Positions 1 through 9,240 of a stretch of 64,000 bases of DNA are shown piece after piece. Position 1 is the stretch's first letter. Each line of letters starts with the position of its first letter. The stretch lies in NCBI GenBank assembly GCA_002104935.1, contig MCGT01000024.1, forward strand, positions 1 to 64,000. The letters run 5' to 3'. The DNA is from Hesseltinella vesiculosa. Taxonomy: Eukaryota > Mucoromycota > Mucoromycetes > Mucorales > Cunninghamellaceae. The translations under genes and the position numbers were made by a program. The notes under the pieces were generated by a model that saw only the letters and a program-made list of their open reading frames with translations, made no database searches and was not told where the DNA came from.

Positions 1-1256
1 GGATGACAGCGGTCAAGCGATGGTCCTTGATGAGGAGCCAACCATTGAACTGGATCCAGGCGCGATGATGGAAGTTGAAACACTGACCAACCTCAATCAA
101 TATCTGTCAGAAGGAATTGCTGCTGCCGATTTGATTGAAGCAGTGATATCCGAGTCCACGACAAAGAAATCAGCCCAAAGAAAAATGTTGGGAAGCGAAA
201 GCCGCGACATGATTACGAAGTCAAGCGTCTTGTTGTCACCTACAAGTTGGAAAAGCTTTGTTCAGCAGCTGAAGCTGGACGTCGGCACAATGTTGACTCA
301 AGAACTGCCCAGAGGTGGTGCAAGCAATTTGACGAGGAGGGAACGATAGACATGAAGACAAAAAACGCCGGACGGAAAACTATCTTGCTTGATGATCACA
401 AGGATTTCATCATCTCCTTCATCGACGACAAGCCGACAGCGACGGTATGCGACGTTGTGGATGCACTCATTCATGAATTCCAAGGTTGACTATCAAGAAA
501 TCGACTATACATAAGTATATGGTGAATGACTGCCGATTGTCGCTCAAGAGGACCAGAGTGCATGCTGAGAATCGAAACGCGGATGAAACGCTCGACAAGC
601 GACTCGCATGGGCGGTGCAGTGGACTGCAACAGACATGGATTTTATAAAGAACTGTGTCTTCATCGATGAAGCGTCATTTAGCATCAATTTGCGCCGAAC
701 AGTAGGCTGGTCGCGTGTCGGATCAAAGACAGTCGTGGAAGCAGCCGCCACGAAATCCAAGACGCATACGATCCTTGGTGCTATTTGTGCTGCTGGTGTT
801 GTTCAAATCAGCATGAGAAGCCCGCCTACAGGGAACAAGAAACGCAAACTTGATCAAGATATCTACAAGCACATTGGAGTCGGCACAAACACTCATCACT
901 ACATCGCCTTCTTGAATGAGGTCATGAATACTATGGACCAACACCCAGAATTTGAGGGCTACTATTTGGTGATGGACAATGCACCAATTCATCAATCCAA
1001 GGCCATCGACACCTTCATCAGGAACCGTGGGTATCGATGCATGTATCTTCCGCCCTATTCCCCTGAGCTCAATCCGATTGAGCAGTTCTGGTCGGCCGTA
1101 AAGAGCAAGGTTAGGCGTGACGAGCTGAAAGATGACGAGTTGTTGTCTCATCGAGTCAAGGCGGCGTGTAATAATGTTTCTATCAAGAGTCTGCATGGCT
1201 TTATCGGTTATTCTGCTGCCCGGATCAATGACTGTTTCCATAGGACTCCTATGTAG
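1..1256 (+). pseudogene. IS630/Tc1-like DDE transposase, two frameshifts, 5' end cut by window
   Basis: Seen: three overlapping plus-strand reading frames together make one transposase. Frame 2 runs to about 185, frame 1 from about 175 to 485, frame 3 from 486 to the stop at 1254-1256. Each switch equals loss of one base: one in the A-rich stretch near 175-186, one at 484-487 where GGTTG replaces a probable GGTTTG. The middle part has a helix-turn-helix ending in RTAQRW; the last part has the DDE core: FIDEASF (first D), VMDNAPIH (second D) and SPELNPIEQFW (final E). Family knowledge: this is the IS630/Tc1/mariner DDE_3 fold that cuts and pastes DNA. The upstream end lies outside the window. 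Inference: a dead copy, unless the single-base losses are sequencing errors. Confidence in family is high, in inactivity moderate. Confidence 0.85.
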
Positions 1257-1272
1257 TTGTATTTAATAAACA

Positions 1273-1290
1273 ACTTGTCGCACGACAAGT
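1273..1290. repeat. Perfect 8-bp-arm palindrome after transposase relic
   Basis: ACTTGTCG and CGACAAGT flank a 2-bp CA centre, 17 bp past the relic's stop codon. The left arm plus centre contains CTTGTCGCAC, the reverse complement of GTGCGACAAG, which occurs in four of the 61-bp repeats at 3291-3576. It may be a terminator hairpin or a transposase or repressor binding site; only the match itself is seen. Confidence 0.6.
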
Positions 1291-1425
1291 CTATTACGAC
1301 ACGAAAAAAAAATATCTACGACAAAAAAAAAAAACGCTGCGCCAAATTTGTCTTGGCTCGTGCGACATTCAGAAATCCAAAGTCCGCAATCCGTCTTCCA
1401 GGAGAGCCGCCACTTACAGAATTTT

Positions 1426-1645
1426 TAGTGATGGTTTGCGCGCAGGATAAAAATTTTAGCAGGCAAAAGAAAACCAATTCACAGGCAAAATAAATTTGAG
1501 TGCACGCAAACCAGGTCTGATTTGCACGCAAAGCATTTCCAGTGCACGTGAATCTGGTTCTCCAGCCACGCAAACCAGATCTCCGACTCCCGCAAACCTG
1601 ATCTCCACCCCACGCAAACCAGATCTCAAGTGCACGCAAAGTCGC
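1426..1645 (+). repeat. Left terminal inverted repeat with subterminal units
   Basis: The outer end holds TAGTGATGG and GCGCGCAGGA. Inward come units built on CACGCAAACCAGATCTCC, about 20-21 bp each and roughly three or four in this arm, partly alternating with a CCCGCAAACC version. The same order is found inverted at 4603-4880. Such repeated motifs inside the ends are typical transposase or accessory-protein binding arrays. Confidence 0.8.
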
Positions 1646-1701
1646 ATTTTTTTTTTAAAAAAAAAAAAAAACTTTGTTTATTGTAAAAAAAAAGGGGGGA
1701 T

Positions 1702-3204
1702 CTAGAGCATCTCCTCCATGCTCAAACAACGGTCATAAAAGGTGAGGGAGTGCCGGATCCACCCTTGGCAATCGCTTGGCGTCACGGTAAGCGCAGCCTC
1801 ACGGATTCTGGGCGCCAGAGAGTCTTGATCATCCAAGGGAGATCTGCGCACACCTGCCTTGATTTTGGCCCAACATTCCTCAATGGGATTGAGGAATGGG
1901 CTGTAGGGTGGCAAAAACATTGGCTTAAAGCCACGGTTCTTGATCACGGCCTTGACGCTGTCACCGGTGTGGATTCTACAGTTGTCCATAATGATATACC
2001 TTCCACTTATACCATCATTTTCCAGGCAACTTAAGACATCATCGACGAATGCCAGGAAGTCTTCGGTCTTGTCCCAGCTTTTGCCCTCATTTTTTTCCAT
2101 TCTTGTCAGAGGTCATAGTCGTTGTTGGCTTACGCAAAGTCAGATTGATAATACCAAGCTCGCAAATGGCTCCAAGGATGGTGATATTTGGTCCTTTTGA
2201 TGCTGGCACTTTCACCTTGGGTGTCTTCCCACGAGTAGCCCAACCAAAACCACGGCGGAGATGAAGGTTGAAACCGGCTTCATCCAAAAAGACACAGCTG
2301 CTGAGGAAGTTAAAATCTGGGAGTGCATTCCATTCCAAAATTTTTTCACGACGAAGCTGCCTGGTTCTTGGGGAATTTCTTGCATCAGAGATAATTTGTA
2401 CCTTTTTGAGTGTCAGCATGCAGTGTGAGCGCAAATGATTCCGTAAACCAGATGCAGAGATTGTCATAGGGGTAAACTGCTCTTCCAAAGCAAATTTCGC
2501 TTCAGCCAAAGTATGTGTAGGGTCATCATCAAAAAACGCTACAAGAAAATCTGTGTGTTCCTGAAACAGCTTTCTATTTCCACCATTTTTGTGCTTCACA
2601 CCAGGTATAGGCACGCGCTGTTGCTCATCTTTCCAAAACAGGGCCATGTATCCTTGTGCGGTGCGCTCCTTGATCCCAACGACTCTACCTGCTCCTGCAG
2701 CCGTGTAACCTAAAACATAATGAAACGGGCAAAAAAAAAGCAGTAATAAAAATCAGTTCATACCATTCACATCAAATAATAATTGCTTACCTTTGTAGCC
2801 ACCATATCTATCAGTTCTTCTACTTGAGCAGCAGTATACACACGGTATGCGCCGCGTTTTGAAGTGAGCGGTTCCTTTTTTGGTAAGACGACATCCGAGG
2901 GACCATCCAAATCCATTGGTGCGATTTGACGCTTGTATAAAGCTTGATATGTTTTGAATGTTATCAATTGACCGCGTCCAAGCTCCAGACTATCATCACC
3001 TGGCCTGAATTCCATTGCTACTTGCAGTTCACCAGCTGGTGCCGAATGCTTGCTTTTGGTTGGACGGCAGCCATCAAACGTTTGATAGGTGCCCGCGAGT
3101 AAGCTAAGTTCATCTTCCATTGACAAACTTGAGGCAGTTTCTATGGTTTCGGAGTCGCTGATCTCGTCTGTCGAACGGATATTCCAAATATCGTTTGTTG
3201 CCAT
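1702..3204 (-). pseudogene. IS630/Tc1-like transposase of the 3.45-kb element
   Basis: Seen on the minus strand: exon 1 is 3204-2794 (acidic N-terminus, then a start of the HTH region), a probable intron is 2793-2711 (GTAAGC to TTTTAG), and exon 2 runs from 2710 to the TAG at 1702. Exon 2 has an HTH ending GIKERTAQGYM, then FLDEAGFN (D), IMDNCRIH (D) and SPFLNPIEECW (E). Two defects are visible: the splice joins exons one base out of phase, and a seven-A run at 2091-2097 has one A too many, ending the frame early before the second D. Removing one A restores reading. The cause may be mutation or homopolymer sequencing error. Family assignment is strong; the closest relatives are, to my knowledge, Mucorales transposases. 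Confidence 0.85.
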
Positions 3205-3290
3205 TTGATTATGATAAGTTAGAAAGGAACAGAAATAATCCTTGCCCGTAATTTATATGCCTGTCTTCCGGCGTGCAAAAAAAAAAAAAA

Positions 3291-3576
3291 GTTGGGCGGC
3301 GGGCAACTCACCTGGATGACACCTTGAACGTAAGTGCGACAAGAAAAAAAGGTTGGGCGGCCGGTGCAACCCATCTGGATGACATCTTGAACGTAAGTGC
3401 GACAAGAAAAAAAGGTTGGGCGGCGGGCAACTCACCTGGATGACACCTTGAACGTAAGTGCGACAAGAAAAAAAGGTTGGCGGCGGGCAACCCATCTGGA
3501 TGACACCTTGAACGTAAGTGCGACAAGAAAAAAAGGCTGGGCGGCGGGCAACCCATCTGGATGACATCTTGAACGT
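3291..3576. repeat. Five 60-63-bp tandem repeats between divergent transposon genes
   Basis: Units start at about 3291, 3352, 3415, 3476 and 3536. Each has a GGGCGGCGGGCAAC-like part, a CTGGATGACAYCTTGAACGT core and, in the first four, GTGCGACAAG followed by an A-run. The fifth copy is cut after GAACGTA and runs directly into TATAAAAG. The array lies between the start of the minus-strand transposase (3204) and the plus-strand HTH gene (3620), so it is placed like a two-way promoter or an operator array. Confidence 0.85.
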
Positions 3577-3582
3577 ATAAAA
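3575..3582 (+). promoter_or_regulatory. TATA box for HTH gene 1
   Basis: TATAAAAG begins where the last 61-bp repeat breaks off, 38-45 bp before the ATG at 3620. Placement fits a core promoter with a very short leader. Confidence 0.5.
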
Positions 3583-3619
3583 GCATTGGACATTTACACA
3601 AATCAGGAAATACACGACA

Positions 3620-4003
3620 ATGCAATTTGTACAAGAAAACGGCAGGACGGCAAAACCCGTGCGACCTCCAACTCAGAAAAAAAGGCAATATCAGCGATAT
3701 TCAAATAAGGTAAAGCACGACACCCTTTTTGAAACCATCCAAAATCCCAATGTCTCGATTGCAAAGATTGCCCGTCGGCACAGTGTGCATCAGCGCGTAG
3801 CGCAGCGCTGGTTTAACGAATTGAAACAGATTCCCCTCCTCCGCCCCGTGAAGATCAAACGCAATGCTCCAGACATGGAAACAATGATGTTCACCTTTAA
3901 TACGCGAAACGAGGAACAACCATCAGTTTCTAGCTCTGGATCAAGAGTAGAAAATATCAACATTGAACATCTGATGAAGAAGCTTGGAGAAAATGGGGCT
4001 TAG
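3620..4003 (+). CDS. Transposon accessory HTH protein 1 (127 aa)
   Basis: One intronless frame from ATG 3620 to TAG 4003. The basic N-terminus (KKRQYQRYSNK) precedes a helix-turn-helix at residues about 38-70 whose second helix reads HQRVAQRWFNEL. The same pattern (ARRH, then R-x-AQRW) is found in the DNA-binding part of the transposase relic at 1-1256, so this looks like a free-standing version of a transposase DNA-binding domain. No catalytic DDE part follows; the tail is polar and acidic. Inference: a repressor, or a helper that binds the end or promoter repeats of the element. The function is not known to me. Confidence 0.7.
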   Translation: MQFVQENGRTAKPVRPPTQKKRQYQRYSNKVKHDTLFETIQNPNVSIAKIARRHSVHQRVAQRWFNELKQIPLLRPVKIKRNAPDMETMMFTFNTRNEEQPSVSSSGSRVENINIEHLMKKLGENGA

Positions 4004-4201
4004 GGAAGAACCATGCGATGAACTGAGTTTGGATTTCGTAAATTTAAAAATAAACAAATAAACTCTGCTTGACTTCCGGGCATTTGTTTTTGTGTCCTTT
4101 TTTGGGTCGCACGGAAGTTTGCAAGAGTGGGCTGTTGCTCGAGCAATAAATACCTTCGTGATTTTCGACTTCGTAAATTACTACTTTGATTTCATACAAT
4201 C

Positions 4202-4561
4202 ATGCCCTTCGAACCTTACCCATGCGATTATACCAGCCCTGTTACCTTCAGGATCTTGGACAGCCTTGGCAAGGAAGCCCATCAACCAACTTCTATGGAT
4301 CCAAACAGCTTTGTAATGGTGCCAGCTGTCGAAGAAGCGATCAGCGTTAGTCATTCGGCTGACAAAAGACTAAGCCCATGCGTACGCTACAAGATTTGGG
4401 AATGCAGGTACATTCACAAAATGAAGTATTCTGATATCGTGAATGTGACCGGTGCATCCCGTGGCGCTTGTCACAATTACGCCAAGGAGTACCAGCGAAA
4501 TCCTCCAGTGGATTTGATTTTGCAATTTAATCCTTCCCTGGTTGGTCTCCTACCTCTGTAA
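4202..4561 (+). CDS. Transposon accessory HTH-like protein 2 (119 aa)
   Basis: An intronless frame from ATG 4202 to TAA 4561, ending 41 bp before the right inverted repeat. The C-terminal half (residues about 58-100) looks like a helix-turn-helix: YSDIVNVTGASRGACHNYAK has the shape of HTH domains of Tc1/IS630 proteins. The N-terminal half has no recognised motif. It lies in the same direction as HTH protein 1, with 198 bp between them. I do not recognise a described homologue. Role inferred only from position inside the element: DNA binding, perhaps at the ends. Confidence 0.6.
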   Translation: MPFEPYPCDYTSPVTFRILDSLGKEAHQPTSMDPNSFVMVPAVEEAISVSHSADKRLSPCVRYKIWECRYIHKMKYSDIVNVTGASRGACHNYAKEYQRNPPVDLILQFNPSLVGLLPL

Positions 4562-4602
4562 ATAAATAAATTGATTTACAGTATTCCTACTACTCATGCC
4601 TT

Positions 4603-4880
4603 CACGCACTTCGAAATCAAGTTTGCGGGAGTCGGACATCTGGTTTGCGTGAGGTGGAGATCAGGTTTGCGTGAAGTGGAGATCTGTTTGCGTGAGGTGG
4701 AGATCAGGTTTGCGGGAGTCGGGGGTCTGGTTTGCGTGGCTGGAGAACCAGATTCACGTGCACTGGAAATGCTTTGCGTGCAAATCAGACCTGGTTTGCG
4801 TGCAATCAATTTTTATTTTGCCTGTGAATTGGTTCTCCTTTGCCTGCTAAAATTTCTTTCCTGCGCGCCAATCATCACTG
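4603..4880 (-). repeat. Right terminal inverted repeat with subterminal units
   Basis: Reverse complement of the left repeat, with about two more units based on CACGCAAACC(A/T)GATCTCC, making it some 55-60 bp longer. The outer end is CGCGCCAATCATCACTG. The difference in unit number between the two arms suggests slippage within the array. Confidence 0.8.
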
Positions 4881-4940
4881 AAAATACGTTATTTTTTTTT
4901 TTTTTTTGATTCCCTCTCAGCCTTTTCATTTAATCAAAAA

Positions 4941-5859
4941 ATGTCGATGCTCAATAAGTTAAAGGAGACAGCGGTGAATCCTGTGTTTATGGACGAAGAT
5001 GACGATGTTGACAATATGGATTTCGAGTTGCCCAGCGACCTTCCAACATCATCGTCGTCACACGAGCAATCAATCAACGACTTGCAACGAAGGATGCAGC
5101 AGATGACCACCGAGCCCACGCATGTGGCTGTAGCTTCGGGTCCACAAGGCGTGCGACGTCTAAATCCTTCTGAATATAAAAAGTAAGCAAACAAATGCAT
5201 CACCCATCTCAACTAACTTTCTTATTTTTTGTTGTTGTTGGTGTTGCTGCTTGCATCAGTTGGGTGATGGTGTATCCTTGTTACATCGATGCTGCAAAAA
5301 CAAATTCCCAGGGTCGCAAGATTGGGAAGGCAATGGCAGTAAACAACCCTCATGCTTATCATATGGCTGTGGCTGTCCAGCAACTTGGCCTGAACGTTGT
5401 CTACGAGGTAAAAAGAATACTCTGACCTGGATCTGCATCTCCCTCACCCTTTATGTCCCATAGTCCAAACGACACCCTCGCGATTGGGCTAACCCTGGGC
5501 GGGTACGTGTAGAGCTGATGGGACCCAATAAATTCTTCAGAAACCAAGAAATCACTTCCCGTAAGCAGAAGAAAATGACAGGCTGGATGGGGCTCACCGA
5601 TCATTTTTCTTTGCTAGGAAAACAACTGTATAACGCTATTGCTGCCAGATTACCCCAGGTGCAAAAGACCAACGACATTCCCAAGGGCATCATTTCCCCT
5701 ATCACCCCATTGGCCGAAGTCGAAGCTCTTGCTGATGAACAACGCCGAGCTCAAGGTTTACCCACGCTAGCAGACATGAAAGCCCAAGCTGAAGCTCAGC
5801 AAGCAACTGCTCCACGGGCGGTGCCTAAAAAGCAAAAAGTCAAGTATGTTCGAGGCTGA
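4941..5859 (+). CDS. SRP19: Signal recognition particle subunit SRP19 (SEC65)
   Basis: Exons 4941-5182, 5260-5407, 5464-5560 and 5618-5859 give 242 aa with all phases closing. SRP19 binds SRP RNA helices and helps load SRP54 for co-translational targeting to the ER. The conserved block starts at the exon 1-2 join with WVMVYPCYIDAAKT, continues GRKIGKAMAVNNP and GLNVVYESKRHPRDW, then GRVRVEL; the last exon has KQLYNAIAARLP. The C-terminus is lysine-rich (PKKQKVKYVRG), usual for this family. An acidic N-terminal extension of about 80 residues matches the fungal Sec65 layout. The third intron (57 nt) keeps the frame open, so a translated-through version would also read; conservation supports removal. 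Confidence 0.93.
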
Positions 5860-6001
5860 TCCCACTTTGTAACAAAGTTGCGGGGTCTGGGGTGGATTTT
5901 TTTTTTTGTTACGGTAGTTTCATGATCCAATATTAAACACTGTCGGTATACGTTTTTTTTTTATTCTTCTGTAATGTGCGCAAGTGTACAGAGGGAACCG
6001 T

Positions 6002-7536
6002 CTATTTGCCAATGGCGCCATCGGATCGAAGAGATTCTATGTGCTGCTTGTCATAGCCCAGGACGGTTTCAAGCACCTCATTCGTATGGGCACCCAAGGT
6101 GGGAGGAGGAAGACGCACAGATGGCTTGAATCCGCTGAATTTGGTAGGAGGGCCAACCATCTTGATCTTGCCAGCACGAGGATGATCGACTTCATGCACT
6201 AGGCCACGGGCTTTGATTTGCGGGTGATCAAAGGTCTGGGCGATGTTGTTGATGGGTGCAAAGGGGAACCCAGCGCCTTGCAGCTGATCGAGCCAGTACT
6301 GCGTGCCTTGCTGCGTTAGCTCGTCCTCGATCAGCTGGATTAGTTCTTGGCGGTGCTGGACTCGATCGGCGTTGGTCTTGAAGCGCGCATCGTCCACCAA
6401 ATCCTGCAAACCCACGCGCTGGCAGAATTTGGCAAACTGGCCATCATTTCCGGCACCAATCATCATAAAGGAGTCCTTGGTTGGGAAGACTTGGTAAGGA
6501 ACTATTGAGGGATGCGCGGTGCCCATTCGCTTAGCTTCTCGGCCGCCTACCAGGTAGTTGGATGCAATGTTGGCCAGCGATGCCACCTGTGATTCCAGCA
6601 GCGAGCAATCAATGTGCTGCCCTTTACCGGTCATTCCACGTTGAATCAAAGCTGCCAATATAGCACCCTTGGCGTACAACCCTGTCGTCAGATCTATCCA
6701 CCATCAAAAAAAAAGGGGTGGACATTGAGTTGACATTGACGACAAGCGGTATTTTTATTTTATTACCTGTAATGGCCACGCCTACCTTGACAGGCACACC
6801 ATCCGGTTCACCCGTGATATGCATCAATCCAGCTTCAGCCTCGATAATCACATCGTAACCAGGTCGATCTGCATAAGGTCCGTCCTGACCATAGCCTAAA
6901 GCGAGATTTGAAAAGCCGTTGAGAAACAGTAGCGAAAAATAAAAACGGGGAGCTTACCGGTGATGGAGGCATATACCAGTCGAGGATTGATTTTGGAAAG
7001 CTCTTCATAACCCATCCCCATAGAAGCGAGTTTGCCAGGCAGGTAGTTCTCGACGAGGACATCGGATTGTCGTACAAGATCGTGCAGCAGTTCGCGGCCG
7101 CCTTTGGACTTCATATTCACGGTCACTGACTTTTTGTTGCGATTGACACAGAGAAAGTAGGCAGACTCGCCGGCAGTGGTATCAGCATGGTCTTGGTTCT
7201 CGGCAAATGGAGGACCCCAAGCCCGGGTATCGTCGCCACCCTTGGGATGCTCCACCTTGATCACCTCGGCCCTGTGCAATGGAAGCGAAGAGAACATGCA
7301 TGAGTAAGAGCTTTTGAATGCCTTGGTGACAAGAAACAGTCGCACGAGAGCATTTACCCGAGGTCGCCCAGCATCATTGTGCAGTAGGGACCGGCCAGCA
7401 CTCGAGTTAAATCGAGTACACGCACGCCTGTCAGTGGGGCAGAAGGTGTATCACTGACAAACGTGCGACAAAACGAGACATGGCGTGTGATGGGTGCCGC
7501 ATAACGGAAACGCAAAAAGGATACTGATGTGAGCAT
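6002..7536 (-). CDS. SUGCT: Class III (CaiB/BaiF) CoA-transferase, mitochondrial, SUGCT-like
   Basis: Minus-strand exons 7536-7358, 7271-6958, 6895-6767 and 6693-6002 encode 437 aa. Residues 1-30 are basic and hydroxylated ([15 protein letters not shown]...), a likely mitochondrial presequence. The body begins [18 protein letters not shown] and has [29 protein letters not shown] and [15 protein letters not shown], all class III CoA-transferase marks; the catalytic aspartate of this family is expected near DCSLLESQ. Animal SUGCT moves CoA from succinyl-CoA to glutarate or hydroxymethylglutarate; whether this fungal enzyme has the same substrate is inference. The alternative is another dicarboxylate CoA-transferase. 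Confidence 0.88.
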
Positions 7537-8893
7537 TCTAATGGCGTGAGAGTCTTTGAAAAAAAAAAATAGAAAGAAAAAGACGAGAAGAAGGGATAAG
7601 AGAAAAAAGGTGCCTATTTCCTTTTTTTGAGTGTGGGGAGCCAAGCTTACAAATACAGCGAGCTTTGTGGGGGGGGGGTTAGTGTGCTGGTGGAAAAGGA
7701 AAGGTCCGGAGACAGCTTAAGTTTACTGATGGAGGATCGCGACAATGGCATAGGTTTGCAGAGTGAGTCACAATAACGCTTGCCACTACCGACCTTCTCC
7801 CCTCCTCTACTGCACACCATACAAAAAAACCCCAGCCAACTACGGCGCACCTTCTTCTGCAGAGTCAAAAAAGGAATGATTTCTTTTTGCTGTCCTTGTA
7901 ACGTTGGCAAGCATGTTCTGATCTACTCAACTGCCTACTGTTCAACTGGCTGCCCTCAAGGCTTTTTGCTCTTACCCAGGCGCAGAAAAGAAAAAAGTGG
8001 ATTAGTAAATGAGTATAGGCCGAGAAACGGTTATCCACACGTTGACAATAAGCTACAAGTTCATTTTTCATTTCACCAATAGTCATCAAACTTTGGGAGT
8101 TTGAATGACAATAATTATGGTTTTTTGATCCGAAGCCTGGGAATCGATCCCCTGGCGAAAATGGCCGACTTTCCTTTTATTTTTAGCTGAGGAATCAGAG
8201 GCGTCAAAACGAAATGGATCAAACATTGGCCTGATTTTTTCAGCATTATCATCATTCATGCATTTGTGCATTCGCCCAACATTTCACATCGATCCAATGA
8301 CTCAAAATTGCTGTGCTGTGGTTGGCTTTTTTTTCTGAAAAAAAATAAAACGAATGCGTAAATTCATGAATGGTGGCAATATTGAAAAAACCAGAGCGAT
8401 TGGTGAAGGTTAGCCAGGCTGGTTGTTTGATCAGGTTCGTTTTGGCACCCACTAACCCATTCTTTTTTTACAAGCTTGTTGCAGACTGTAGAGGTTGAGC
8501 CAATCTGTCTGAGCTTATGATTTTTTTGTGATCACTCCAGCTCTTGACTTACCATTGTCAGCATCAGCGATTACGGTAGTTCAATAACAAATCAACGTTC
8601 AAACATCATATGCCTTGAACTCATGTATCACATGTCCCTCTGTGCTCAACAGTGATATCTCGGTTGCACCGAGCATAGCAAACGTTGCTATACCGCCAGG
8701 GCTGCCCGCCTTGGCAAAGCTCCTTTTTTACATTCCAGTCACACCTGGCCAATAGCCATTCGTGGCGTAGAAGGTTTCTTAAAAAAAAATTTTTTTTTTG
8801 TTTCTTTGTGTGGTATGTCTCGGAGTTTGAATTTTATTTTAATAAAAAAAAATTTTTTTTTTGTTTCTTTTCTTTTCTTTTTTCTTTTCTTCA
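7537..8893. other. Intergenic stretch, no gene found
   Basis: This 1.36-kb stretch lies between the SUGCT-like start and a repeat array. It has long A/T runs, a G9 run at 7670 and scattered short frames without conserved content. A piece near 8132-8160 resembles a tRNA T-arm (GGATCGATTCC on the minus strand), but no matching acceptor, D or anticodon arms were found. A long T/C-rich stretch lies at 8780-8890. Confidence 0.6.
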
Positions 8894-9222
8894 CTTCTCG
8901 CTTTCTTTAGCGAATCTTCTCGCTTTCTTTAGCGAATCTTCTCGCTTTCTTTAGCGAATCTTCTCGCTTTCTTTAGCGAACTTTTCTCGCTTTCTTTAGC
9001 GAACTTTTTTTTAAATGAAAATGAAAAAGTTTGAAAAACCAAGGAGAATGATGTTTTGTTAATTTCGGGAAATGAGAACAATTGTTGATAATCTTCTCGC
9101 TTTCTTTAGCGAATCTTCTCGCTTTACTTAACGAACTTTTTTTTAAATGAAAATGAAAAAGTTTGAACAACCAAGGAGAAAGATGTTTTGTTAATTTCGG
9201 GAAATGAGAACAATTATTGATG
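8894..9222. repeat. 22-bp hairpin-forming tandem repeats and two ~88-bp copies
   Basis: Five units of CTTCTCGCTTTCTTTAGCGA type (22 bp) run from about 8894 to 9004. An 86-bp block (9005-9090) follows, then two more units (9091-9134, the last one altered), then a second copy of the block (9135-9222). Each unit has TCGCT and AGCGA arms around a 6-base loop, so single strands can fold. The higher-order period is about 130 bp. The unit length is not a multiple of three, so this is not coding. Confidence 0.8.
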
Positions 9223-9240
9223 TTGACGACAAGCTGCTGG

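Larger units (their letters stand above)
1426..4880. mobile_element. 3.45-kb transposon with long inverted repeats and three genes
   Basis: Seen: the block 1426-1645 reappears inverted at 4603-4880, and both outer ends share a start of the form YAGTGATG followed by GCGCGCAGGA. Between them lie a minus-strand transposase (1702-3204), a plus-strand HTH gene (3620-4003) and a second plus-strand HTH gene (4202-4561). The outer genes stop only about 40-60 bp inside the repeats, so gene content and repeat limits agree. A clean target duplication was not found: flanks are AATTTT on the left and AAAATACG on the right. Inference: a recently mobile DNA transposon of the IS630/Tc1 group carrying two accessory DNA-binding proteins. 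Its own transposase now has an apparent one-base insertion. Confidence 0.8.

Noticed and set aside
3291..3576. CRISPR-like array
   Set aside because: Units are direct tandem copies without unique spacers, and the genome is eukaryotic.
8132..8160. tRNA fragment on the minus strand
   Set aside because: Only a T-arm-like piece; acceptor, D and anticodon arms are absent.
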